Of a DNA stretch of 64,000 nt, positions 40,220 through 49,645 are shown in pieces (position 1 is the first letter of the stretch; every line of letters starts with the position of its first letter). The DNA lies in contig CALGLE010000003.1 in NCBI GenBank assembly GCA_937930305.1, positions 62,001 through 126,000 of the forward strand. The letters run 5' to 3'. Source of the DNA: an uncultured Granulosicoccaceae bacterium. Its GTDB lineage: Bacteria > Pseudomonadota > Gammaproteobacteria > Granulosicoccales > Granulosicoccaceae. A program made the position numbers and the translations under genes. The notes below the pieces were generated by a model. The model had not been told where the DNA came from. It saw only the letters and a program-made list of their open reading frames with translations, and did not search any database.

Positions 40220-41154
40220 GGAATCGTCTCCAGATCCGCACCCTCTTTCTCGACTGGCATTAAATCTTCTTTTGAAATGCCCAGTGCTAACACGGCGGTG
40301 CTGGCGACAAAAATAGATGAGTAGGTTCCAACGATAACGCCAATGATGAGCGCCAAAGCAAAGCCGTTGATGATTTTCCCACCAAAGATAAACAAAGACA
40401 GCAGCACCAACAATGTCGTGAGCGAGGTGATTAAGGTTCGTGACAAGGTTTGATTGATGGACGTATTCATCACTTGCGCAGGCGTTCCTGATCGCATCTT
40501 GCGAAAATTCTCTCGGATGCGATCGAACACCACGATGGTGTCATTCAGTGAGTAACCAATGACCGCCAAAATAGCAGCCAGTATGGTGAGATCAAATTCA
40601 ACTTGAAATAAAGCAAACACACCAACGGTAAGAATGACGTCGTGCACCAACGCGGCAACAGAGCCAACTGAGAATTTTTTCTCAAAGCGGAACCAGATGT
40701 AAATAATGATGCCCACCAACGCCAGCAAGATCGCCATGCCGCCTTTCTCGCGCAGCTCTTCCCCCACCTGTGGGCCGACAAATTCCACACGCTGCATGGT
40801 GATGGCTTTTTCACTTGAAGGCTGTAAGGCCGCTTCCACCTCGTTACTTACCTGAACCGATGATGCACCCGGTTGTGGCGCCATCCGAATCAACACTTCC
40901 GTGCTGGAGCCGAAGTTTTGCACCACCGCTTCTTCAAAGCCTGCCTCTGTCAGCGTGCTGCGCACAAGATTAAGGTCCGGCGCTTCTTCATAAGCGGCTT
41001 GAATGGTGTAACCGCCGGTGAAGTCCACCCCCAAATTCAAACCACGAATTAGTATGGCCAAAATGGCGATGGTAATTAACACCCCCGACACGATCCAAGC
41101 AAGCCGCTTGCGACCCATAAAATCGATGTTGGAATCTTGTATGATTTGACGCAT
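40216..41154 (-). CDS. secF: Protein-export membrane protein SecF
   Basis: RND-type partner of SecD that pulls proteins through SecYEG using the proton gradient. Six predicted transmembrane helices, the first at 'RLAWIVSGVLITIAILAILI'; the periplasmic P1 domain starts after 'GLNLGVDFTGGYTI', and 'GYSLNDTIVVFDRIRENFRK' lies in the conserved D4/D5 region. 312 aa. 12 nt after secD. Confidence 0.96.
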   Translation of the reverse strand: MRQIIQDSNIDFMGRKRLAWIVSGVLITIAILAILIRGLNLGVDFTGGYTIQAAYEEAPDLNLVRSTLTEAGFEEAVVQNFGSSTEVLIRMAPQPGASSVQVSNEVEAALQPSSEKAITMQRVEFVGPQVGEELREKGGMAILLALVGIIIYIWFRFEKKFSVGSVAALVHDVILTVGVFALFQVEFDLTILAAILAVIGYSLNDTIVVFDRIRENFRKMRSGTPAQVMNTSINQTLSRTLITSLTTLLVLLSLFIFGGKIINGFALALIIGVIVGTYSSIFVASTAVLALGISKEDLMPVEKEGADLETIP

Positions 41155-41166
41155 GTTGGCAGCCCC

Positions 41167-43032
41167 TTAAATCGGCAAAGTAGATAGACGGCGATTGCCG
41201 AACAGCGCATTAACAATGACGCGCGAGCCGAAAATGGCGGTAAACATCGACGTTAAAATACCGATGCACAAAGTGATCGCAAACCCTTTAATAGAGCCTG
41301 TACCCATGCTGAACAAAACAACCGCTGCGATCAATGTGGTGATGTTGGCATCGGCTATGGTGACAAACGCTTTGTCATAACCTGCGTTTATCGCCGTTTG
41401 CACCGCAGCACCGGCTTTAAGTTCTTCACGTATTCGTTCAAATATCAACACGTTGGCATCCACCGCCATACCCGTGGTTAACACAATGCCGGCAATACCC
41501 GGCAGGGTGAGCGTGGCTTGTAACCCCGGCGCAGACAACACAGCAATAATGAGTACAACATTAATAATAAGAGCTGCGCCGGCAATTAAACCGAACACGC
41601 GGTAGTACAGGGCCATGAAAACGACCACTACCGCTAAGCCAACAATCGCTGCCATAAAGCCTTGCCGAATATTGGCTTTACCCAGGTTCGGGCCAACAGT
41701 GCGCTCTTCCACAATTTGAATGGGTGCTTTCAAAGCGCCGGAGCGAAGCAGTAATGATATGTCTGCCGCTTCGGTCGCCGTTAAGCCCGTTGTTTGGAAA
41801 CGGTGGCTGAGTACATCGTTGATGGTGGCCACGCTAATCACTTCTTCAATGTCGCGTGTTTCCTCTACCTCAACGCCATCGACCAAGTTAGTGAATTTCT
41901 TTTTTTCGATGTAAACAACGGCCATCGGGTTGCCCACATTTTCCTGCGTCACTTCCAGCATGTTGCGAGCGCCCACGCCATCTAAGTTAACGAATACTGC
42001 AGGGCCCCCAGATTGTTGATCGATGCCCGCGGATGCGCCTTTAATTTGATCCCCTGTCACGATAATTTCACGCTGCAATAATACGGGCGCGCCACTTCCA
42101 CGTCGCTTGTATAAGCGAGCGTCGGTAGGAATGGGGCCACCATTGGCAGCACTGGCCCAATCGGGTTCGCTGCCGTAAACCAAACGGTATTCCAAGGTGG
42201 CGGTGGCGCCAAGAATGTCTCGCGCTTTGGCTGGGTCTTGAACCCCTGGCAATTGCACAACGATACGATCTAAACCCTGTTGCTGAATTACCGGCTCGGC
42301 GACACCTAATTCATTAATTCGATTGCGCAGTGTGATGATGTTCTGCTGCAGGGCGGCAGTGCGTTCTTCTCGTTCTGCCGACTCTGACAACGCGGCATCA
42401 ACAAAGAAAAATTCACCTTCATCGCGTGGTGTAAAGAACAACTCGGGTGCGCTGTTACTAAAGATTTGCATCATGCGGTCGCGATCTTCTGCGCCCCGAA
42501 AACGCGCTTGTATTTTGTCGTCTCGATATTGAATGTTGGTGCCGCGAATTTTTTCGCTGCGCACCACTCGCTTCCAATCCGATACGTAGCGCTGCTCTGA
42601 CGAGGCGATGGCGGCGTCCATATCCACATCCATCAAAAAATGCACTCCGCCGCGTAAATCCAGACCCAAGTACATCGGCTCTGCAAAGCTGCGCAACCAA
42701 GCGGGGCTGGCTGACACCAAATTAAGCGCCACATTGGTGACACCCGCATCGGTGACTTCTCGGATCGCATCCCGCCCTTTCAACTGATCGTCTTCATTGG
42801 CGAACAGAGCCAGCAAGCGATTATTTTCTTCACGAAACTCTAAATCTGTGAAGCCTGCCTGGCTAAGGGCGGTTTTGACCCGATTCTTCACGCCATCAGA
42901 CAATACCCCATCACTGGATGAGACCTGAACTGCGGGGTCGCTGCCAAAAATGTTGGGTAGCGCGAAGATTAAGCCGATGATGAGAGCGCCTGCGAGCAGC
43001 AGCACTTTCCACAGAGGATTGGTGTTAGTCAT
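41167..43032 (-). CDS. secD: Protein translocase subunit SecD
   Basis: Larger RND-type export subunit. First helix 'VLLLAGALIIGLIFALPNIF', the conserved 'YLGLDLRGGVHFLMDVDMD', a large periplasmic P1 domain (about 120-440), and C-terminal helices including 'TTGMAVDANVLIFERIREEL', whose Asp is the proton-pathway residue. 621 aa (E. coli 615). Between yajC and secF. Confidence 0.97.
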   Translation of the reverse strand: MTNTNPLWKVLLLAGALIIGLIFALPNIFGSDPAVQVSSSDGVLSDGVKNRVKTALSQAGFTDLEFREENNRLLALFANEDDQLKGRDAIREVTDAGVTNVALNLVSASPAWLRSFAEPMYLGLDLRGGVHFLMDVDMDAAIASSEQRYVSDWKRVVRSEKIRGTNIQYRDDKIQARFRGAEDRDRMMQIFSNSAPELFFTPRDEGEFFFVDAALSESAEREERTAALQQNIITLRNRINELGVAEPVIQQQGLDRIVVQLPGVQDPAKARDILGATATLEYRLVYGSEPDWASAANGGPIPTDARLYKRRGSGAPVLLQREIIVTGDQIKGASAGIDQQSGGPAVFVNLDGVGARNMLEVTQENVGNPMAVVYIEKKKFTNLVDGVEVEETRDIEEVISVATINDVLSHRFQTTGLTATEAADISLLLRSGALKAPIQIVEERTVGPNLGKANIRQGFMAAIVGLAVVVVFMALYYRVFGLIAGAALIINVVLIIAVLSAPGLQATLTLPGIAGIVLTTGMAVDANVLIFERIREELKAGAAVQTAINAGYDKAFVTIADANITTLIAAVVLFSMGTGSIKGFAITLCIGILTSMFTAIFGSRVIVNALFGNRRLSTLPI

Positions 43033-43045
43033 GGTTGCCTATAAC

Positions 43046-43070
43046 AACAAAAGCCCCTCAAACTCGGGGC
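43046..43070 (-). terminator. Weak hairpin with T-rich tail between yajC and secD (possible attenuator)
   Basis: On the minus strand GCCCC and GGGGC pair around an 8-nt loop and are followed by TTTTGTTGTT, 13 nt before the secD start. The stem is only 5 bp, so it more likely reduces than ends read-through from yajC into secD-secF. Confidence 0.45.
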
Positions 43071-43099
43071 AGATTCGGTTAATTCTAGCTGGTGACGGC

Positions 43100-43438
43100 T
43101 TAACCGTTTTTCAAGGTGCCTTTTGGCAAAAGTGCCGCAACCGCTTGACGCTGAATCTTCACCTCGACCCCATCGGAAATTTTCAATGTCAGATAAGCAT
43201 CGTCATCGGCTTTGGTGAGCGTGCCACCTAAGCCGCCGTTGGTCACAACCTCATCGCCTTTCTTCAGCGCACTGACCATGGCTTTGTGTTCTTTCATACG
43301 TTTTTGCTGTGGCCGGATCATCAAGAAATAGAAGATCACCAGCATAAAAACGATGGGCAAAAACTGAATTAGCCCACCGGGCGAACCACCGGCTGCTTGG
43401 GCATGGGCTGGGCTGATGAAGAAATCCAAAAGACTCAT
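43100..43438 (-). CDS. yajC: Preprotein translocase accessory subunit YajC
   Basis: Small single-span membrane protein of the SecDF-YajC complex. Transmembrane helix 'IQFLPIVFMLVIFYFLMIRP', followed by 'QQKRMKEHKAMVSALKKGDE' and VVTNGG, the family signature. 112 aa from the ATG at 43438 (MSLLDFFISPAHAQ); the frame open to 43561 would overlap tgt by 68 nt and is not supported. Between tgt and secD. Confidence 0.95.
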   Translation of the reverse strand: MSLLDFFISPAHAQAAGGSPGGLIQFLPIVFMLVIFYFLMIRPQQKRMKEHKAMVSALKKGDEVVTNGGLGGTLTKADDDAYLTLKISDGVEVKIQRQAVAALLPKGTLKNG

Positions 43439-43493
43439 GTGGGGGCTCGGAAATAAATGATGAAATTGATCCTTAATTATGCCACAGGCCTGC

Positions 43494-44615
<1,122 letters not shown>

Positions 44616-45668
44616 TTAAGTTACTTTTTGGGGCCACACCAACATCGCGTCGCCGTAGCTAAAAAATCGATATCGCTCTTTTACTGCTGCTTGGTAAGCC
44701 GATAAAACCGACTGCGTTCCAGCGAAGGCTGACACCAACATCAGCAGAGTGGATTCGGGTAAATGGAAGTTGGTCAACAAGCCATCCACCACATGAAACT
44801 GCTTGCCTGGGTAGATAAAAATATCCGTGTCTCCGTCAAAAGGCTGCAGTTCACCAGTGGCCAAAGCTGCACTTTCCAGCGAACGCACTGAGGTCGTGCC
44901 AACCGCAATGACCCGATGCCCCGCGGCTTTCGTGCGATTCACGGCCTCTATGGTTTGTTTCGACACAATCACACGTTCAGCATGCATGGTGTGTTCGGTA
45001 ACGTCCGACACTCTCACTGGTTGGAAAGTGCCAGCACCGACGTGCAAAGTCACGTGCGTGTGTTGCACACCCCGTTTTTCTAACGCGGCTAACAGGTTCT
45101 GGTCAAAATGCAAACCGGCGGTCGGTGCAGCCACGGCCCCCTTCTCTGATGCAAAAACCGTTTGGTAGCGATCCAAATCGGTCGCATCGGGCGCCCGGTT
45201 AATGTAAGGGGGCAGCGGAATTTGCCCGTGCTGATCGAGCCAATCTGCCACCGATATCGCACCCACATTCATAAGATCAGCAGCGGTTGCACGCAGCACA
45301 AAGAGATCTGTTTGACGCTTGACAACTTCGAGTGCTAGGCCTGCAACCACAACGCTAGTGCCTGGCTTTGGCGACTTACTGGAACGCAGTTTTGCCAACA
45401 GGGATTCGTTTGACAACACCCGCTCAACCAGCATCTCGATTTTTCCACCCGAGCTTTTTTGCCCAAACAACCGAGCGGGAATAACGCGCGTGTTGTTGAA
45501 CACTAAGAGATCGCCCGGTAACAACAACTGTGGTAAATCTTGCACCCGATTGTGCGCAATGGCATCGGGTGGGGTTAGCGTCAGCAGGCGACTGTCACTT
45601 CGCCGCGTTAACGGAGCTTGGGCGATTAATTCTTCGGGTAAATCGAAATGGAAATCACTTGTTTGCAT
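44616..45668 (-). CDS. queA: tRNA preQ1(34) S-adenosylmethionine ribosyltransferase-isomerase QueA
   Basis: Adds the cyclopentenediol ring to preQ1 in tRNA. '[20 protein letters not shown]' at the N-terminus, '[20 protein letters not shown]', '[18 protein letters not shown]', '[11 protein letters not shown]' and the C-terminal '[12 protein letters not shown]' are family hallmarks. 350 aa from the ATG at 45668; the frame extends 8 codons upstream without support and no clear Shine-Dalgarno is visible for either. First gene of queA-tgt-yajC-secD-secF. Confidence 0.95.
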   Translation of the reverse strand: MQTSDFHFDLPEELIAQAPLTRRSDSRLLTLTPPDAIAHNRVQDLPQLLLPGDLLVFNNTRVIPARLFGQKSSGGKIEMLVERVLSNESLLAKLRSSKSPKPGTSVVVAGLALEVVKRQTDLFVLRATAADLMNVGAISVADWLDQHGQIPLPPYINRAPDATDLDRYQTVFASEKGAVAAPTAGLHFDQNLLAALEKRGVQHTHVTLHVGAGTFQPVRVSDVTEHTMHAERVIVSKQTIEAVNRTKAAGHRVIAVGTTSVRSLESAALATGELQPFDGDTDIFIYPGKQFHVVDGLLTNFHLPESTLLMLVSAFAGTQSVLSAYQAAVKERYRFFSYGDAMLVWPQKVT

Positions 45669-45738
45669 CGCAACGCAGTTTAAAGGAATCACAGCCTGTT
45701 ATACTGTGACCACACTGCATGAGCAGTTCCCCCTTCGT

Positions 45739-45825
45739 GCCGGAGTGGCGGAATCGGTAGACGCGCCGGATTCAAAATCCGGTTCTGGCAACAGAGTGAG
45801 AGTTCAAGTCTCTCCTCCGGCACCA
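45739..45825 (+). tRNA. tRNA-Leu(CAA)
   Basis: 87-nt class II tRNA with a long variable arm. Acceptor GCCGGAG / CTCCGGC, anticodon loop TTCAAAA with CAA, T-loop GTTCAAGTC, CCA encoded. Divergent from queA; it marks the left edge of the accessory stretch. Confidence 0.96.
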
Positions 45826-46131
45826 TAAATCCTTCCCAGCATCCAACTTTAGGCATCTGTCAGACATCCGTCACGGAGTCCGGCTCTTGGGTGACACATA
45901 AGCCCGCGCTTTACCAACTCCGGTATTGCTACCAAGAAACCACGAATAGGTTCAAGTATTTAGCTGATTCGTAGATTTATATCTTTAAATTCAATAGGTT
46001 AGGAATTTCTTAGTTCATTTAACGATTCTGAGTAACACGTAAGGTTTTTGATATAGCCACGTCAAACCCGCCAGACTGTGCGTTACCCTTTGGGGAGGGC
46101 AGGAAGTCCCGATTCTGCAAGCACGTTAAAT
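45826..46131. other. Intergenic stretch after tRNA-Leu; possible tRNA relic
   Basis: 306 bp without a convincing gene. No clear promoter pair or terminator could be named. The segment 45895-45934 resembles, on the minus strand, the D-arm and 5' anticodon stem of a tRNA (AGTTGGTAAAGCGCGGGCTT) but has no matching 3' half, so at most it is a decayed fragment. Confidence 0.4.
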
Positions 46132-46836
46132 ATGACCCAAATCGACAAACTATTCACACACCGCACTTTGCTGTGGACATGGCTGTTAATCAGCGTTGTG
46201 GTGATCACAGGATGTGCAACCGGAAAATCGGTCCGATCCGCTGACGATATGGTTGACGACGGCAAACGCAACACAATGGTGGTGTCGTATGACATCACTC
46301 TCAATGTCACCGACAAGCATCCTTCTGAAACCGGCACCAAACTCATCATTCGTTGCGGCACTCCCAACAGTTTGGGCGCTGTACCCGAGTGCTTCCGAGT
46401 GTCAGTGCCTTTAAAAGGTCGAACCACTGCCGACGAATTTGTCTACTACTCGTTCAGCACCACAGGCACCTCGGTATTACAAATGCCCTACGGTACCTAC
46501 CCGATCGATTCAGTCGGCCATAATGTTGTGGTGGATGTTTATCGCACGGTAAAATGTCGTACGGCAAAAGACGGTCGCACAACATGCCGCCCGGTACAGG
46601 AAGAAGTTATGGCAAGGCATAGGGCAAAGACACTGCCGGTTGCCGCATTTGACGTGGAACCAGGCCCAGGTTGCTATGCCGGTCACCTGACTATCGTGAT
46701 GAAAGACGGCGAGCTCTCTACCTACTCCCTGGATCAATCCGCTGCCCAACCCAGCGCTGACGCTATCGCGTTGTTACCCACAAACATTCAAGACACCGTG
46801 CGCGGCCGAGTCACTCAACCCTGCTTACCGGGTTAG
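46132..46836 (+). CDS. Lipoprotein of unknown function (first of four in a row)
   Basis: I do not recognise the family. From the ATG at 46132 the protein (234 aa) has a type II signal peptide: basic start, hydrophobic core 'LLWTWLLISVVVITGC', lipidated Cys28, Ala at +2 (outer membrane by the E. coli rule). The mature part is predicted beta-rich, with Cys pairs in 'RCGTPNSLGAVPECF' and 'KCRTAKDGRTTCRPV', suggesting disulfides in the periplasm. The frame is open from a GTG at 46078, but those 18 residues would spoil the signal peptide. It lacks the C-x8-C-x7-PDG motif of the next three genes. 30 nt before the next gene. Confidence 0.7.
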   Translation: MTQIDKLFTHRTLLWTWLLISVVVITGCATGKSVRSADDMVDDGKRNTMVVSYDITLNVTDKHPSETGTKLIIRCGTPNSLGAVPECFRVSVPLKGRTTADEFVYYSFSTTGTSVLQMPYGTYPIDSVGHNVVVDVYRTVKCRTAKDGRTTCRPVQEEVMARHRAKTLPVAAFDVEPGPGCYAGHLTIVMKDGELSTYSLDQSAAQPSADAIALLPTNIQDTVRGRVTQPCLPG

Positions 46837-46866
46837 TGAGTCAACGCACAAAGGAAGCCGAGATCA

Positions 46867-47727
46867 ATGATGATGATTAGAACCGTTCGTACACTTGCCT
46901 TGCTGACTGTCTCCTTACCTTTGATGTCTGGTTGCGATACCAGTAACAACGGGTTGATTACATTGGGGGCGATTAATCCCGATGCCATTGTTCAAGGGTT
47001 GAATAATCCTAATTTAACCGCGGGTAACACAGGCACGCCTGATGATGTGCCCGTTGGCACGGACACACCGAATGTGCCCGATGAAGGCCCAACCCCACTG
47101 GATAGCCCAGAGGTTACTGATCCTGAGCCAACCGGTGAAAGCTCGGTCATATTTTCACGAACCGGTTTAGAAGCCATACTGGGTTACAACCGACTTCGCT
47201 GGATTCTGAACGAGACCGACTCGACGTGGGTGGTTGAAGATTATTTTTTCTCTAATGCCAACATCGTGCTTGATTCCGAATCACGCCCGCAGATAGTCCA
47301 AGCCTTGCCCGATTTCAGTGGCTCTATCATCGTGCTCTACCTTGTCGATACAGATACCAACACAGAAATTTATTCGATCGCTAGAATTTACAGTGACGAA
47401 TCGGTAGTTGTGCATTTGTTCGTACCCGAAGATCCCGTATCGCTAGGCGTTTTTGTTTACTGCTTTCCTAATGAGGCGATTGATATCTGTATGGAAGATA
47501 TTGTGGATAACCCTGATGGGAATATGATATTCGAATCCTCCCCGAACCCAATTGCAGTGGCCAGTGGAACATCTAGTTTTGTGAGAAGTCCGGATGAGGC
47601 CGTAGCTTGGATGCAGTATGCACGAAACAACTCCAGCTTGGTCAATGACCGCGCGCCTAGAAATTCCAGCTTAACCATGGAACAAATCAGGACTGCCATC
47701 GTACGCACCGTGGTGGCTGCTCACTAG
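46867..47727 (+). CDS. Lipoprotein with C-x8-C-x7-PDG motif (paralogue 1)
   Basis: 286 aa, family unknown. Signal peptide with lipobox L-M-S-G-C (Cys23) and Asp at +2, which in E. coli would keep it in the inner membrane. A Pro/Thr/Asp/Gly-rich linker (about 50-92) precedes a globular domain (about 95-286). The domain carries G194-V-F-x2-Cys199-x8-Cys208-x7-P-D-G (216-218), shared with three other proteins of this window. Acidic, no enzyme motif seen. AAGGAAG lies about 9 nt before the first of three consecutive ATG codons. Likely cotranscribed with the upstream lipoprotein gene. Confidence 0.75.
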   Translation: MMMIRTVRTLALLTVSLPLMSGCDTSNNGLITLGAINPDAIVQGLNNPNLTAGNTGTPDDVPVGTDTPNVPDEGPTPLDSPEVTDPEPTGESSVIFSRTGLEAILGYNRLRWILNETDSTWVVEDYFFSNANIVLDSESRPQIVQALPDFSGSIIVLYLVDTDTNTEIYSIARIYSDESVVVHLFVPEDPVSLGVFVYCFPNEAIDICMEDIVDNPDGNMIFESSPNPIAVASGTSSFVRSPDEAVAWMQYARNNSSLVNDRAPRNSSLTMEQIRTAIVRTVVAAH

Positions 47728-47740
47728 AAAAATCGAAAGA

Positions 47741-47815
47741 TGTAGGAGTGGCAGACAGAGAACTCTGTCAAAAAAAAGGATGGGGTTCGTTATTCAATTT
47801 ATAGCGAACCACTAC
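47741..47815. repeat. Intergenic hairpins between lipoprotein genes (REP-like, uncertain)
   Basis: The 117-bp gap holds two inverted repeats: a perfect 7-bp GACAGAG / CTCTGTC at 47754-47769, and GGTTCG..CGAACC at 47784-47810 extended by three further pairs. The left side starts with TGTAGGAGTGG, recalling GTAG-headed REP sequences. Neither hairpin has a T-run on the plus strand. Confidence 0.4.
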
Positions 47816-47844
47816 TCCAACCGATCACATAGGAATATCTACGG

Positions 47845-48663
47845 ATGGGTAACCTAGACAGACGTTCATACCGCGGCAATCGCGCATTAAAAGCCTTTCG
47901 AACATTCGGGCTTGTTTGCACAACCTTATTATTAGTCGCGTGTTTAGAGGGAGTCGAGCTCGATCCTCTTCCAGCGCTAGTAAACACACAAAACGACCCA
48001 CCGATCGCAATGGATGTGCAGCCACCGGAGCTTGCTCCAGCACCCTCACCCGACCAAGCAGAACAGACGGTGTCCACGCCAGCGCAGCTATCAGAACAAC
48101 CACCCGCTTATGATCAAACCGGTGCTCTAGCTCGATTGACACCGGCGACACAGTTTACTTATCGATTTCTCAGTAATGATCAGATCGTAGAGGAGATTTT
48201 ACCCGTCTCAGCAAGTGATATTTCTCTGGATTCCGATGGCAGCGGTGCTTCGTTGGAGACAAACGTATTTATTGGCGAGCGCTTAATCTGCCGATTCGCC
48301 TCACCCATTTACTTGTGTTTTCGCCTGTTTCCAACCGGCAGCGCTGTATTCAACGCATTTGAATTAAATGCATATAATCAGGGCAACGGTGCTTTTGAAG
48401 TTTGCCCGGCGGGTATTTCACTTGAAGAATGTACCGACAATTTTGTAGCATCACCCGATGGCGCCTTATCGGTTCGTTCGGGTATAGCAAGCTCGACATT
48501 GCCTTACAATGATGAGCGCTATCAAGTTCAAGGAGGCGCTTACTTAGACTACTTAAAGCAAAGCGCACTCGACGAGCCAAACGAATTAACCGGTAACTTC
48601 CCGATCGATTCGATGCACATAAACCAAATGCTACTGACTGCGACAGACCACACGTTAATGTAA
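47845..48663 (+). CDS. Lipoprotein with C-x8-C-x7-PDG motif (paralogue 2)
   Basis: 272 aa, family unknown. Signal peptide with lipobox L-L-V-A-C (Cys33), Leu at +2, then a Pro/Gln/Glu-rich linker (about 40-90). The globular part has a first Cys pair, Cys149 and Cys158 ('ICRF..YLCFR'), and then G182-A-F-x2-Cys187-x8-Cys196-x7-P-D-G (204-206). Four periplasmic cysteines would allow two disulfides. AGGA lies about 10 nt before the ATG. 49 nt before paralogue 3, same strand. Confidence 0.75.
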   Translation: MGNLDRRSYRGNRALKAFRTFGLVCTTLLLVACLEGVELDPLPALVNTQNDPPIAMDVQPPELAPAPSPDQAEQTVSTPAQLSEQPPAYDQTGALARLTPATQFTYRFLSNDQIVEEILPVSASDISLDSDGSGASLETNVFIGERLICRFASPIYLCFRLFPTGSAVFNAFELNAYNQGNGAFEVCPAGISLEECTDNFVASPDGALSVRSGIASSTLPYNDERYQVQGGAYLDYLKQSALDEPNELTGNFPIDSMHINQMLLTATDHTLM

Positions 48664-48712
48664 TCAACAGCAGCATAATATCGTTAGCCAATATTTATCA
48701 TCAAGGACAGGA

Positions 48713-49585
48713 ATGATGACAGTTCTAACTCAACGCAAGCCACGACGAAATACGACTCGTCTTTTAACCGTTATCGCCCTTCCAATCGTATTGACAGCGT
48801 GTGAACCGGACTCACAATCTCTCATCGATCCGTCGGCTTTATTTTCACCTATTGCTATTGCCGCTAATCCGGCTAACAATGTGGATCCGACGGAATCGGA
48901 ACCGGGCCCTGATCCAGTTACTGATCCAGTTACCAATCCAGGTAATGAACCGACCACTGAAACTCCTACAGGTCCCACGACACCCGCTTCACCACCTACA
49001 GCGCCATCGACACCCTCCTCACCTCCACCAACCGTTGGCTCAACATCAACTGCAGACGAGGCATTACAGCTTCTCACTCGTGGGCCAATCAATGTGTCCA
49101 TGCGCTTCAATGCCGATAACACACTGGTAACCGATCAGTTTTCCTTTTCAGAATCCGACTACGATGTAACCAGCGGTGGGCTACCCGTCCTCAGCACACT
49201 AGACACCGTAGGTCCGGCGGTGTGTTCATTTGTAGAGGCGACTCAAGAGTACTTATGTTTACGCGCTTTCGATTTTCAGCTTATCAATCGTGTCTGGTAT
49301 TTGTACTCATTGGATAACAGTACATCTGGGTCTGGTGTGTTCGAAAGCTGTGATGCAAACGATACGCAAGACGCCTGCAGTTCAAACCTAACTGGCAATC
49401 CGGACGGCACTATCACTGTATCAATCGGTGCGAACATTGGGTTTGAAAATCTACCCAACCCAGCCCCTTATCTGGCCTATGGAGCACAAGGCTCAGCGGA
49501 ACGATCTGTTTCAAACAATTCAACCGTAGCTGAAGAATATCGCAATGCGGTTTATGCAATCGAAGCGCTAGCGGCAGAACGTTAA
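48713..49585 (+). CDS. Lipoprotein with C-x8-C-x7-PDG motif (paralogue 3)
   Basis: 290 aa, family unknown. Signal peptide with lipobox V-L-T-A-C (Cys30), Glu at +2. The linker (about 52-112) is a very low-complexity Pro/Thr/Ser tract. The globular part has Cys171 and Cys182 ('VCSF..YLCLR', as in paralogue 2) and G208-V-F-x2-Cys213-x8-Cys222-x7-P-D-G (230-232). AGGACAGGA precedes two ATG codons (48713, 48716). Followed by a strong terminator at 49596, which closes the lipoprotein run. Confidence 0.75.
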   Translation: MMTVLTQRKPRRNTTRLLTVIALPIVLTACEPDSQSLIDPSALFSPIAIAANPANNVDPTESEPGPDPVTDPVTNPGNEPTTETPTGPTTPASPPTAPSTPSSPPPTVGSTSTADEALQLLTRGPINVSMRFNADNTLVTDQFSFSESDYDVTSGGLPVLSTLDTVGPAVCSFVEATQEYLCLRAFDFQLINRVWYLYSLDNSTSGSGVFESCDANDTQDACSSNLTGNPDGTITVSIGANIGFENLPNPAPYLAYGAQGSAERSVSNNSTVAEEYRNAVYAIEALAAER

Positions 49586-49595
49586 AAAACTGCTC

Positions 49596-49633
49596 AAAGC
49601 CCGATTCAAATCGATTTTTGAATCGGGCTTTTT
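49596..49633 (+). terminator. Terminator after the lipoprotein genes
   Basis: Perfect 15-bp stem (AAAGCCCGATTCAAA / TTTGAATCGGGCTTT) with a 6-nt loop and a T-run on the plus strand. It lies 10 nt past the third paralogue and 13 nt from the convergent creatinase stop, and may act for both. Confidence 0.9.
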
Positions 49634-49645
49634 ATTCTCAGCGTA

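Noticed and set aside
48730..49122. Minus-strand Val/Gly/Ser-rich open frame opposite lipoprotein paralogue 3
   Set aside because: Antisense of the Pro/Thr-rich linker codons; low complexity and no start signals.
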